Shown here in pieces: positions 1-6,924 of a stretch of 64,000 nucleotides of DNA; position 1 is the stretch's first letter, and each line of letters begins with the position of its first letter. This stretch comes from Candidatus Gastranaerophilales bacterium. GTDB lineage: Bacteria > Cyanobacteriota > Vampirovibrionia > Gastranaerophilales > Gastranaerophilaceae. The position numbers were made by a program, and so were the translations under genes. Location: positions 1-64,000 of the forward strand of contig CALUXU010000012.1 of the NCBI GenBank assembly GCA_944324825.1, read 5' to 3'. The notes beneath the pieces are model-generated. The model was not told the DNA's origin, did no database searches, and was given only the letters and a program-made list of their open reading frames with translations.

Positions 1-1
1 T

Positions 2-166
2 TTTGTCTTTGCAACGCAACACCCTTGTTTTGTCACGTTGACTGAAAAATATATGACACCGCACAGTTACTATGATAGTTTGCTTGGTACAACTTTTTTG
101 AGTGATTTAGTCGGAAGTGAATCAAATATCGGTTGGGCATGTTCGCCCAACGACACTAAATATTAG
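2..166 (+). CDS. possible 3' end of an open frame, unidentified
   Basis: An open frame enters from the left edge and stops at 164-166 (TAG), giving about 54 codons with an internal ATG at 53. I recognise no family. It overlaps a GTTGGGC/GCCCAAC hairpin at 132-151 that recurs at 289-307, which makes a non-coding repeat at least as likely as a real gene end. No downstream gene is coupled to it. It is listed only so that the open frame at the edge is recorded. Confidence 0.15.
   Translation, partial: FVFATQHPCFVTLTEKYMTPHSYYDSLLGTTFLSDLVGSESNIGWACSPNDTKY
132..151. repeat. REP-like hairpin copy 1 (GTTGGGC/GCCCAAC)
   Basis: Perfect 7-bp inverted repeat GTTGGGC (132-138) and GCCCAAC (145-151) with a 6-nt loop. 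The same stem recurs at 289-307, so it looks like a small dispersed palindromic repeat rather than a gene-specific terminator. There is no T-tract. Confidence 0.5.
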
Positions 167-288
167 CCGTCGGAAGTTGTTTGATTATACCAAAATCAAA
201 CTGGACGAAAACGGACTTTATTAGGACATAAAGTTACAAAGAACATTTTGAAATTAGGTTGAAACTAAACAAAAATCAAAGTTTTATC

Positions 289-307
289 GTTGGGCTGAAA
301 GCCCAAC
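289..307. repeat. REP-like hairpin copy 2
   Basis: Inverted repeat GTTGGGCT (289-296) and AGCCCAAC (300-307) with a 3-nt loop. The stem matches that of the copy at 132-151. It lies in a stretch with no gene. Confidence 0.5.
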
Positions 308-404
308 CTACAGACTACAAATAAATTTTAAAAAAGTGACAAAAAGAATTGAGAAAAATTTGTTCATTTATTTAATATTTTAAATTTATGTTGCCCAAAA
401 TAAT

Positions 405-608
405 CAAACCATCTGTAACAAGAAATCAAACCATGTGTTCTTTTACAGCAGTCTAGTCACGTCCCTGTGAACAAGCTGTTTGAGTGCAGATTTTGCCTTT
501 TGCAAAATCGTAACGAAATACAAAGCTTGTGAACCGCCAATAATCCAAGACCGAATCCCGCCTTCTCCGAATAAAGAAGGGTAAGCTTCTGCTTAACCCT
601 TTTTTATT
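405..608 (+). ncRNA. candidate structured RNA, unidentified
   Basis: The stretch contains nested complementary arms: CTGTAACAAGAA (413-424) with TTCTTTTACAG (438-448, one bulge), ACAAGCT (471-477) with AGCTTGT (524-530), and inside that GATTTTGC/GCAAAATC (489-496/502-509). It ends in a GC-containing hairpin followed by T residues (577-608), consistent with an intrinsic terminator. I could not match it to tmRNA, RNase P RNA, SRP RNA or 6S RNA by eye. Residues 553-570 resemble a tRNA-Ser 3' end, but no matching 5' half exists. Confidence 0.3.
577..608 (+). terminator. probable intrinsic terminator
   Basis: The arms AAGGGTAAGC and GCTTAACCCTT pair with one bulged base around a TTCT loop and are followed by a run of T. 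The element ends whatever is transcribed from the gene-free 1-600 stretch. Confidence 0.5.
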
Positions 609-622
609 TTGAACGATAACAT

Positions 623-798
623 TTCCTTGCAAAATTTGTTTTTTGCAGGAATTGTAGAGTGAAAGTTGCGGATGTGAGTCCGTGACGGCTTCACGAAGGT
701 GAAGGCGGACAGGACGACACTGGACGATAGCGACGTAGAAATCTTTGATTTCACAGGAGCAAGAAGAACGACAACAATTCCTTGCAAAATTTGTTTTT
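623..798. repeat. 155-bp unit bounded by a perfect 21-bp direct repeat
   Basis: The 21 bp beginning TTCCTTGCAAAATT occur at 623-643 and again, identically, at 778-798. The enclosed segment is more G+C-rich than its surroundings. It also carries near-terminal inverted arms, TTGCAGGAATTGT (644-656) and ACAATTCCTTGCAA (773-786, one extra base). This resembles a small non-autonomous insertion or a slippage duplication. The open frame on the minus strand inside it has no family resemblance and I do not call it. Confidence 0.45.
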
Positions 799-805
799 AT
801 ATTTT

Positions 806-814
806 TGTTATAAT
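806..814 (+). promoter_or_regulatory. extended -10 promoter of the TPR gene
   Basis: TGTTATAAT is a perfect extended -10 (TGnTATAAT). It sits six bases before the ATG at 821, so transcription would begin at or next to the start codon. No Shine-Dalgarno sequence fits between, which suggests a leaderless message. Confidence 0.5.
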
Positions 815-820
815 CAACTT

Positions 821-1576
821 ATGATTAGGAAGTTTTTTATCGTATTCGTTATATCTTTAATGTTCGGCATTCCGTCTTTTGCAAAGGTAACGGCCTTAAC
901 ACCGATACCAAGCAGTATGCAAGAAGTAATAGATATCAAGCAGGCAGTAGAGAAAGAGGATTTTAAGCGGGCATTAACTTTGCTTGATAAGTATCTGAAA
1001 GAAAACCCGAATGACGAACAAATGTATAACAACAGAGGACTGGTCAACAGAAATCTGGGGAATTACAATAAAGCATTGAACGATTTTAATACGGCAATTA
1101 AACTTGATAAGAATTATTATAATGCATATTATAATCGTGCCAATTTAAGACTTCTGCAAGGAAATCTTAAATTAGCCAAAAAAGATTTAAAAAAAGCGAT
1201 AGAAATAAACCCTAAATATGTTGTAGCATATAATTCGCTAGGGTTGGTTGCATTACAGGAGCAAGATTACGAAGAGGCAGTAAAAATGTTCTCCCAAGTT
1301 ATACGCAGGAAATCAAAAATGCCATTTGCATACGATAACAGAGGAATTGCATACACCTTTATGGAACAGTATAAAAAAGGAATTTCCGATTTTAGTAAAA
1401 CAATACAACTTGGCTACTATACCCCTCAAACATATTATTTAAGAGGGATATGCTACATAAAAACCGAACAATACAATAAAGCATACAAAGACTTAAAAAC
1501 CTCTGCAGAACTATTCAAACAAGCAGGAAACCATAAAGTCTATAAAAAAATAATGGATTTATTAAATAATAAATAA
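821..1576 (+). CDS. secreted/periplasmic TPR-repeat protein
   Basis: 251-aa protein beginning MIRKFFIVFVISLMFG, with a typical signal peptide to about residue 20. The rest is a run of tetratricopeptide repeats with the usual signatures, for example YNNRGLVNRNLGNYNKALNDFNTAI, YYNRANLRLLQGNLKLAKKDL and YNSLGLVALQEQDYEEAVKMF. TPR arrays are protein-protein scaffolds and the substrate cannot be read from sequence. I chose the ATG at 821 over an in-frame TTG at 782, because the signal peptide starts cleanly there and the extended -10 box lies just before it. It stands alone, followed by the guanidine riboswitch. Confidence 0.85.
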   Translation: MIRKFFIVFVISLMFGIPSFAKVTALTPIPSSMQEVIDIKQAVEKEDFKRALTLLDKYLKENPNDEQMYNNRGLVNRNLGNYNKALNDFNTAIKLDKNYYNAYYNRANLRLLQGNLKLAKKDLKKAIEINPKYVVAYNSLGLVALQEQDYEEAVKMFSQVIRRKSKMPFAYDNRGIAYTFMEQYKKGISDFSKTIQLGYYTPQTYYLRGICYIKTEQYNKAYKDLKTSAELFKQAGNHKVYKKIMDLLNNK

Positions 1577-1586
1577 TTATTTATAG

Positions 1587-1592
1587 TATAAT
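1587..1592 (+). promoter_or_regulatory. probable -10 box for the riboswitch transcript
   Basis: TATAAT at 1587-1592 lies about 30 bases upstream of the guanidine-I aptamer, inside a short dyad (TATAGTTATTATACTATA-like on the opposite strand). No good -35 box is visible. Confidence 0.35.
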
Positions 1593-1620
1593 AACTATAC
1601 TGAAACTTAATAATAAAAAT

Positions 1621-1712
1621 TTTCTAGGGTTCCGCGGTTATATCCGGCTGGTCCGAGAGAAAATTCACAAAATTTTTGTGTACACGGAAGGATAAAAGCC
1701 TGGGAGATATTT
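1621..1712 (+). ncRNA. guanidine-I (ykkC) riboswitch
   Basis: The conserved ykkC landmarks appear in order: CTAGGGTTCCG (1624-1634), GGTCCGAGAG (1650-1659), ACACGG (1682-1687), then GGATAAAAGCC and TGGGAGA (1690-1707). The variable P-stem between them pairs (AAAATT/AATTTT). The known ligand is guanidinium. The aptamer's 3' end runs into a terminator-like hairpin, so control is probably by transcription attenuation. The next gene is the matching guanidinium exporter. Confidence 0.95.
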
Positions 1713-1733
1713 AATATCTTCCGGGCTTTTTCA
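1696..1733 (+). terminator. riboswitch expression-platform terminator
   Basis: AAGCCTGGGAGATAT and ATCTTCCGGGCTT pair with a T-rich tail just after. The 5' arm contains the last conserved aptamer segment, so ligand binding and terminator formation should be mutually exclusive, as in other guanidine-I switches. Confidence 0.75.
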
Positions 1734-1752
1734 TAAAAGAAAGGAATTTATT

Positions 1753-2070
1753 ATGCATTGGATTATTATATTAATTGCAGGATTATTTGAAATAAGCTGG
1801 GCTGTCGGATTGAAATTTTCTCACGGTTTCACTCAAATTATTCCGTCAATCATAACGGTTGTCTGTATGGTTGCAAGTTTTTATTTTCTAGCACTCGCTC
1901 TTAAACATCTTCCGCTTGGAACAGCATATGCAATCTGGACCGGTATAGGTACAGTAGGCACCGTTATCTTTGGGATTATTTTCTTCAAAGAACCTGTAAC
2001 AGTAATTCGGCTACTTTGCATAGCACTTATCATAAGCGGGATTACCGGACTTAAACTTATAACACATTAA
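1753..2070 (+). CDS. gdx: guanidinium exporter Gdx (SugE-type SMR protein)
   Basis: 105-aa small multidrug resistance protein with four predicted helices. The start [20 protein letters not shown] contains the membrane-embedded Glu (E13) that exchanges H+ for substrate. [11 protein letters not shown] and [15 protein letters not shown] are typical of the SugE/Gdx branch rather than the EmrE branch. A Shine-Dalgarno sequence AAAGGA precedes the start. The guanidine-I riboswitch directly upstream supports guanidinium as the substrate. The protein works in the inner membrane as an antiparallel dimer (family knowledge). Confidence 0.93.
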   Translation: MHWIIILIAGLFEISWAVGLKFSHGFTQIIPSIITVVCMVASFYFLALALKHLPLGTAYAIWTGIGTVGTVIFGIIFFKEPVTVIRLLCIALIISGITGLKLITH

Positions 2071-2072
2071 AT

Positions 2073-2915
2073 TTATTTAAGATAAGAGTAATTGGTTTCG
2101 TATTTAAGGTTTAGTTTTGGTGCTGTTTTCTGCCAATAATTATGCAAGTACTTTATACCGTCTAAAGATGTCTGATATTCACAAACCAATTCACGTACCA
2201 AATACTCATTATTTTCGTCTATATCTGCCCACTTTTCAGGCATGTGCTTTTTGGATTCAACAACCAGAGAATCCCATAACTCATTCCGCATTTTAGATAT
2301 TGCAGCTTCATCAATTTGTTTAAATTTATTAGTTTTTGTCAAGGAAGAATATTCTCCGTTTTGATTAATAGCAACAACTTTTTTCACCGCAGATTTTTCA
2401 TTCATAGCACTGAAGTCAGGAAAACTTATAGGCGTACTATAATCATCTCTTTCCGGATGTCCGTGCAAAACAGTATAATAAACACCCGGCAGTCGTGTTC
2501 GCAAATAATCAAAATAAGATAGATTACCATAAACACCTTGAGAACTGCCTCTATATTCTCCCAGTATCTCATTATTAGTATTATCAAGATAAACCATATA
2601 TTCACAAGGATACTCACGCTTGAGATCTTTTACAATTTTCCCTATGGCATAATCATACGCATCATTTTTAGAATCAAAAGTTGTTTGTTCCGATACAACT
2701 CTTGGGGAATCATCAAAAAAATCATATACCCCAGGTGCTGCAATATTTAAACCGGTCAATGTTCCAATAGATGCAATTAATAGCCTGTTTAAAATTCTAT
2801 TTGAAGAAGATTTTTTCTCCGGTTCCTTTGAATCAACAACCGAAGGCTGGAGTGCTTTTATACCGGAGAACTTGAGTTTTTGACGATAAACAGGAGTAAA
2901 TTGATTAATAATCAT
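2073..2915 (-). CDS. JAMM/MPN-like putative metalloprotease with N-terminal F-x-G motif
   Basis: 280-aa protein of no named family that I recognise. It has F16-S-G18 near the N terminus, a hydrophobic stretch at about residues 43-62 and a C-terminal domain at about 100-190. In that domain, E(116 or 120), H151-G-H153 and S164-x-x-D167 follow the order of the JAMM zinc site (E...HxH...SxxD) known from RadC and deubiquitinases. The H-to-S spacing is ten residues instead of seven, so the assignment is tentative. The gene is monocistronic and converges on gdx. It has no classical signal peptide. An A-rich element (TAGCAAAAAAAATATT) lies 20-35 bases upstream. Confidence 0.55.
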   Translation of the reverse strand: MIINQFTPVYRQKLKFSGIKALQPSVVDSKEPEKKSSSNRILNRLLIASIGTLTGLNIAAPGVYDFFDDSPRVVSEQTTFDSKNDAYDYAIGKIVKDLKREYPCEYMVYLDNTNNEILGEYRGSSQGVYGNLSYFDYLRTRLPGVYYTVLHGHPERDDYSTPISFPDFSAMNEKSAVKKVVAINQNGEYSSLTKTNKFKQIDEAAISKMRNELWDSLVVESKKHMPEKWADIDENNEYLVRELVCEYQTSLDGIKYLHNYWQKTAPKLNLKYETNYSYLK

Positions 2916-2934
2916 ACTAATCTAAAAAACAAAA

Positions 2935-2956
2935 AATATTTTTTTTGCTATTATAT
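2935..2956 (-). promoter_or_regulatory. TAGCAAAAAA upstream element, copy A
   Basis: The minus strand reads TATAATAGCAAAAAAAATATT just upstream of the JAMM-like gene. The same core recurs upstream of other orphan genes at 6463-6485, 6829-6850, 16971-16986 and 21234-21245. It lies between divergent genes and could also influence gdhA. Confidence 0.4.
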
Positions 2957-3019
2957 GCCATTGAATTTAAGATAAAATCGTTGTATAAAAATAAAGAACA
3001 GATTAATAAGGATAATATA

Positions 3020-4369
3020 ATGAACGAATATTTAAAAAGAGTACTTGATGAAACAAAGGTAAAAAACATAAATGAACCTGAATTTTTACAGGCAGTAAAA
3101 GAAGTTTTATCATCTCTTGAACCGGTAATTGATGCACACGATGACTACGAAAAAAATGCTTTTTTAGAACGAATGGTTGAACCTGAGCGTATAATAACAT
3201 TCAGAGTCCCGTGGGTGGATGATAACGGACAAGTACATGTTAACAGAGGTTACAGAGTTCAATTTAGTTCTCTTATCGGCCCATATAAAGGCGGACTAAG
3301 ATTTCACCCTAGCGTAAACCAGAGTATAATGAAGTTTTTAGGATTTGAACAAATATTTAAAAATGCTCTGACAGGCTTACCGATAGGCGGCGGAAAAGGC
3401 GGAAGTGATTTCGACCCTAAAGGTAAATCAGATAATGAAATTATGAGATTCTGTCAAAGCTTTATGACCGAATTATACCGCCACATAGGTCAAGATGTTG
3501 ACGTTCCGGCAGGTGATATCGGTGTCGGTGCAAGAGAAATTGGCTACTTATTCGGACAATATAAACGCATAAAAGATACATTTGAAGGCGGTGTTTTAAC
3601 AGGAAAAGATATTGTATACGGAGGCTCACTGGCCAGAAAAGAAGCAACCGGATACGGATTGATTTTCTTTATGCGTGAAATGTTAAAAGAGCATAACAAC
3701 ACTTTAAATGGTAAAACCGTTATAATATCAGGCTCCGGCAATGTTGCGATATATGCCTGCGAAAAAGCAGCCGAATTTGGGGCAAAGGTCGTTGCAATGT
3801 GTGATTCAAACGGTTGTATTTATGATAAAAACGGTATTGATTTAAATTTAATAAAACAAATCAAAGAAGTAGAACGAGGCAGAATAAAAGAATACTTAAG
3901 AGAACATAAAGATGCCGAATACTTTGAAACTCAAGATGAAAACTTCCCGATTTGGAATATCAAAGCAGATATTGCATTGCCTTGCGCAACACAGAATGAA
4001 ATAAATCTGGAATCGGCAAAAAAACTTGTTGCAAACGGTGTAATCGCAATAGGAGAAGGTGCGAACATGCCTTGTACGGCAGAAGCAACAGAATATTTCC
4101 TAAAAAATAATGTACTTGTTGCACCGGCAAAAGCTGCAAATGCCGGCGGAGTTGCAACATCAGCAATTGAAATGTCTCAAAACAGCATGAGATATTCGTA
4201 TACATTTGAAGAAGTTGAAGCAAAACTTGAACAAATTATGATAAATATATTTGAAGCTTGCAAAAATGCAAGTAATAAATATAATTGCAGCGGGAATTAC
4301 GTTGCAGGTGCAAACATTGCAGCTTTTCAAAAACTGGCAAAAGCAATGAGAGCACAAGGTATAGTTTAA
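3020..4369 (+). CDS. gdhA: glutamate dehydrogenase, NADP-type family
   Basis: 449-aa enzyme interconverting glutamate and 2-oxoglutarate plus ammonia. The substrate-binding segment IGPYKGGLRFHPSVN (K90) and catalytic GGGKGGSDFDP (K126) match the hexameric bacterial GdhA family. The Rossmann glycine motif SGSGNVAIYA follows at about residue 235. The length equals E. coli GdhA. I start at the ATG preceded by AAGGA (3009-3013) rather than 25 codons upstream, because alignment with the family begins there. It has its own terminator and faces the JAMM-like gene. Confidence 0.93.
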   Translation: MNEYLKRVLDETKVKNINEPEFLQAVKEVLSSLEPVIDAHDDYEKNAFLERMVEPERIITFRVPWVDDNGQVHVNRGYRVQFSSLIGPYKGGLRFHPSVNQSIMKFLGFEQIFKNALTGLPIGGGKGGSDFDPKGKSDNEIMRFCQSFMTELYRHIGQDVDVPAGDIGVGAREIGYLFGQYKRIKDTFEGGVLTGKDIVYGGSLARKEATGYGLIFFMREMLKEHNNTLNGKTVIISGSGNVAIYACEKAAEFGAKVVAMCDSNGCIYDKNGIDLNLIKQIKEVERGRIKEYLREHKDAEYFETQDENFPIWNIKADIALPCATQNEINLESAKKLVANGVIAIGEGANMPCTAEATEYFLKNNVLVAPAKAANAGGVATSAIEMSQNSMRYSYTFEEVEAKLEQIMINIFEACKNASNKYNCSGNYVAGANIAAFQKLAKAMRAQGIV

Positions 4370-4380
4370 TAGTTTATAAA

Positions 4381-4408
4381 ATCCCTGATAAAATATCAGG
4401 GATTTTTA
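4381..4408 (+). terminator. terminator of gdhA
   Basis: ATCCCTGATA (4381-4390) and TATCAGGGAT (4394-4403) form a 10-bp perfect stem with a 3-nt loop, then TTTTT. It lies between gdhA and the LdpA-like gene. Confidence 0.9.
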
Positions 4409-4431
4409 GTATGAATAAGAAAGAGTTAACA

Positions 4432-5400
4432 ATGTTAAAAGATTTATTAGATAAAAGACAATGTTTTAAATTAGTTTGCGGAGCAGGAAACGAAGATGCC
4501 GAAGAGGTTGAAAGACTTGTTACATTGTATTCAAAAGCAGGATGTATGTTTTTTGACCTGTGCGCAAAACCGGAAATTGTAGATGCCGCAAAAAGGGGGC
4601 TTGAAAGAGCAGGAATAAAAGAAGACAGATATTTATGTGTCAGTGTCGGAATAGACGGCGACCCGCATATAACTAAAGCCGTAATTCATCAGGACAAATG
4701 TGTAAAATGCGGGAAATGTAAATCAATTTGTCCACACGATGCAATAATTGAACTAGATAAATACAAAGTAAAAAAAGAAAGATGTTTAGGCTGTACTCAA
4801 TGTGCACACAAGTGTCATAAAGGGGCAATTGAAATGGTAAGCCAATTAATGGACTACAAAGATGCACTGCCTAAACTTATTGCAAAAGGACTCGACTGTA
4901 TTGAATTTCATGCAATCTCTGAAGATGAAAGAGATGTAAATGAAAAATGGCTGCAAATAAATGAGCAATTTGACGGAATGCTTTGTATATCAATAGACCG
5001 TTCTGAATTAGGTGACAGAAAATTAAAGGAACGTGTTAAAAGAATGCTTTCAATAAGAGAGCCGTATACAACAATTATACAAGCCGACGGAATCGCAATG
5101 AGCGGAAGCAACGACGAATTTGGAACAACATTACAATCAGTTGCAACTGCACAATTATTCCAAAACGCAGATTTACCGGCATATATAATGATGTCAGGCG
5201 GAACAAATACAAAATCGACAGAACTTGCAAAAATGTGCGGTGTCAGACCTCACTGTTTAGCCGTAGGCTCATATGCAAGAAAAATTGTAAAAGAATATCT
5301 TGTAAGAGATGATTTCTACGAAAACGAAGAAAATATGGAAAAAGCTGTAAAAATTGCCAAGAATTTAATTGATACATCTTTGGAGAATATGCGTGATTAA
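4432..5400 (+). CDS. LdpA-like iron-sulfur protein
   Basis: 322-aa protein. The N-terminal part (KLVCGAGNEDAEEVERLVTL, then AGCMFFDLCAKPEIVDAA) and overall layout match cyanobacterial LdpA, a redox-sensing Fe-S protein that modulates circadian period. Two ferredoxin-type CX2CX2CX3C motifs (Cys 90/93/96/100 and 118/121/124/128) predict two 4Fe-4S clusters. The C-terminal about 180 residues correspond to the LdpA C-terminal domain. I prefer the ATG at 4432 to the in-frame ATG at 4411, because the latter lies against the gdhA terminator and LdpA homologues begin ML(K)-. It is coupled to the next gene. The clock role is unlikely to be conserved; redox sensing is plausible. Confidence 0.75.
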   Translation: MLKDLLDKRQCFKLVCGAGNEDAEEVERLVTLYSKAGCMFFDLCAKPEIVDAAKRGLERAGIKEDRYLCVSVGIDGDPHITKAVIHQDKCVKCGKCKSICPHDAIIELDKYKVKKERCLGCTQCAHKCHKGAIEMVSQLMDYKDALPKLIAKGLDCIEFHAISEDERDVNEKWLQINEQFDGMLCISIDRSELGDRKLKERVKRMLSIREPYTTIIQADGIAMSGSNDEFGTTLQSVATAQLFQNADLPAYIMMSGGTNTKSTELAKMCGVRPHCLAVGSYARKIVKEYLVRDDFYENEENMEKAVKIAKNLIDTSLENMRD

Positions 5401-6154
5401 TTTAAAAACTAAAGACTGGACAATATCAAATATCGATACAATACTGTTTGACAAAGACGGAACATTTATCGATCTTCATTATTTCTGGGGGAAAATGACA
5501 GAACTAAGAGCCAAAGAAGTTATCAAAAGGTTCAGTATGAAAGACGAGTTGTTCCCAAAACTCTGTATGTATTTGGGGTATGATATAACAACAGGCAAAA
5601 TGTTAAAAGACGGAATAACCGCACTATATTCCAGACCTAAAATTATTGATATATTTTGTGAAAATCTTAAAGAATGTAGAGTCCATACGACTCATCAGGA
5701 AATTGAAAAGATTTTTGATTACATAAATACAATATTTTACAAAGAAATGGAAAAGTACACAAAACCGATAGAAAGCGCTATAGATTTTATACGTAAAGTT
5801 AATAGCCTCGGAATAAAATGCGGAATTGTAACCTCGGATTCTAAAGAATCAACTCTTTTAACTTTGAAACACTTTCACTGGGAAGATTTATTCAAATCAG
5901 TAATCGGCAGGGAATCAACCCCTGAGCATAAAGAAAGCGGAATACCTGCAAAAATGGCATTAGAAGAACTAGGAGCAGACCCTAAAACAACAATTATGAT
6001 TGGAGATGCACCAATGGACTATCTTGCGGCTGTTAATGCCGGAATTAAAAAAACTATCCTTGTGGCAACAGGACAAATTGAGAAGGAATCATTACTTGAA
6101 ACATCACCATACACAGTTAATACATTAAATGAAATAGAAATAGAAGTAGAGTAA
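5393..6154 (+). CDS. HAD-family phosphatase (phosphoglycolate phosphatase-like)
   Basis: 253-aa haloacid dehalogenase hydrolase. Motif I is DKDGT (nucleophile D20, D22), motif II is TSDS, there is a motif III Lys, and motif IV is GDAPMDYLAA. A helical cap lies between motifs I and II (class C1). The substrate is not determinable. I start at GTG 5393, whose codon overlaps the stop of the LdpA-like gene (GTGATTAA) and is preceded by GGAG at 7 nt. The two genes are therefore translationally coupled. Confidence 0.8.
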   Translation: MINLKTKDWTISNIDTILFDKDGTFIDLHYFWGKMTELRAKEVIKRFSMKDELFPKLCMYLGYDITTGKMLKDGITALYSRPKIIDIFCENLKECRVHTTHQEIEKIFDYINTIFYKEMEKYTKPIESAIDFIRKVNSLGIKCGIVTSDSKESTLLTLKHFHWEDLFKSVIGRESTPEHKESGIPAKMALEELGADPKTTIMIGDAPMDYLAAVNAGIKKTILVATGQIEKESLLETSPYTVNTLNEIEIEVE

Positions 6155-6156
6155 TT

Positions 6157-6429
6157 CTATTTGCTATAAATACTCTTTGCACGTTTTACAATCGCTTTAT
6201 ATTCGGGATGCAGTTTCTTAAGTGACGAAAACATATCTATAGCCATATCCGATATAAATACAAAACTAGAAATCGAAACCGCACCTTCAATTGGTTGTTT
6301 GGTGGCAAAACATTTCATAGCCGCAGCGCCGCTAACTCCTAGCCCAATACCTGCAGCCGCTGCAGATTTACGTAAATTTCTATATTGTCTTGTTACTGCA
6401 TTCCCGGGTTTTATAACTGATAATTTCAT
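6157..6429 (-). CDS. 90-aa orphan protein, tandem paralogue 1
   Basis: The protein starts MKLSVIKPGNAVTRQYRN and ends AIVKRAKSIYSK, with an Ala/Gly-rich hydrophobic centre (about residues 22-60) that could form one or two membrane segments. It aligns without gaps to the adjacent 90-aa protein encoded at 6515-6787, about 48 identities by eye. I start at the ATG preceded by AAAGGAG rather than 11 codons upstream. I recognise no family. The basic ends around a hydrophobic middle suggest a small membrane-associated protein. Confidence 0.75.
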   Translation of the reverse strand: MKLSVIKPGNAVTRQYRNLRKSAAAAGIGLGVSGAAAMKCFATKQPIEGAVSISSFVFISDMAIDMFSSLKKLHPEYKAIVKRAKSIYSK

Positions 6430-6462
6430 AAAAATCTCCTTTATCAGTAAAATACCCATCAA

Positions 6463-6485
6463 TAATATTTTTTGTTATATATTAA
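6463..6485 (-). promoter_or_regulatory. TAGCAAAAAA-type element, copy B' (degenerate)
   Basis: The minus strand reads ATATAACAAAAAATATTATT upstream of the first 90-aa paralogue. It aligns with the stronger copies but has A where the others have G in TAGCA. Confidence 0.3.
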
Positions 6486-6514
6486 AATATTGTTACAAAA
6501 AATAACCTTTAATA

Positions 6515-6787
6515 TTACTTGTTATAAATACTTTTTGCACGCTTTACTATAGCTCTATAATCTGGACGAAGCTTTTTTAAAGCGTTATACATATCCATAG
6601 CTCTGTCATAAAAAATTGCAAAACCACCGCAAGATAAAACGGTTTCTAAAGGCTGTTTAGTATTGTAAGAATGAACAAAAACAGCACCAGATGCAGTTGC
6701 GGCAGCGGTATTCGCGATAAATTTTTTACGTGTGTTTCTATACTGTCTTGTAATAGCATTTCCCGGTTTAATGTTTAAAATTTTCAT
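6515..6787 (-). CDS. 90-aa orphan protein, tandem paralogue 2
   Basis: The protein starts MKILNIKPGNAITRQYRN, has a hydrophobic centre and ends AIVKRAKSIYNK. It is an ungapped paralogue of the gene at 6157-6429. Conservation is strongest in the N-terminal IKPGNAxTRQYRN block and the C-terminal KKLxPxYxAIVKRAKSIY block. The duplication looks old, since the DNA has diverged. Each copy has its own upstream A-rich element, so the two are probably transcribed separately. The function is unknown. Confidence 0.75.
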   Translation of the reverse strand: MKILNIKPGNAITRQYRNTRKKFIANTAAATASGAVFVHSYNTKQPLETVLSCGGFAIFYDRAMDMYNALKKLRPDYRAIVKRAKSIYNK

Positions 6788-6828
6788 ATAATTTTCTCAC
6801 TTATTATCCTATATTTATAATACACATA

Positions 6829-6850
6829 AAAATATTTTTTGCTAATATAT
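6829..6850 (-). promoter_or_regulatory. TAGCAAAAAA upstream element, copy B
   Basis: The minus strand reads ATATATTAGCAAAAAATATT, about 45-60 bases upstream of the second 90-aa paralogue. A TATTATAAAT sequence lies between it and the gene and may be the -10 region. Confidence 0.4.
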
Positions 6851-6924
6851 TAACTTTTTTTAATAACTATCCTAAAAGAGCAAAATGTGCAACAATATAT
6901 TTGTATAAAATAAGGAGGAGCTTT

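Noticed and set aside
553-570. tRNA-Ser gene suggested by GAATCCCGCCTTCTCCGA.
   Set aside because: There is no matching acceptor 5' strand upstream and the T-stem 5' arm does not pair; at best it is a remnant.
593-787. A 64-codon open frame on the minus strand.
   Set aside because: It lies inside the direct-repeat-bounded element, has no ribosome site or recognisable domain, and is better explained as part of a repeat.
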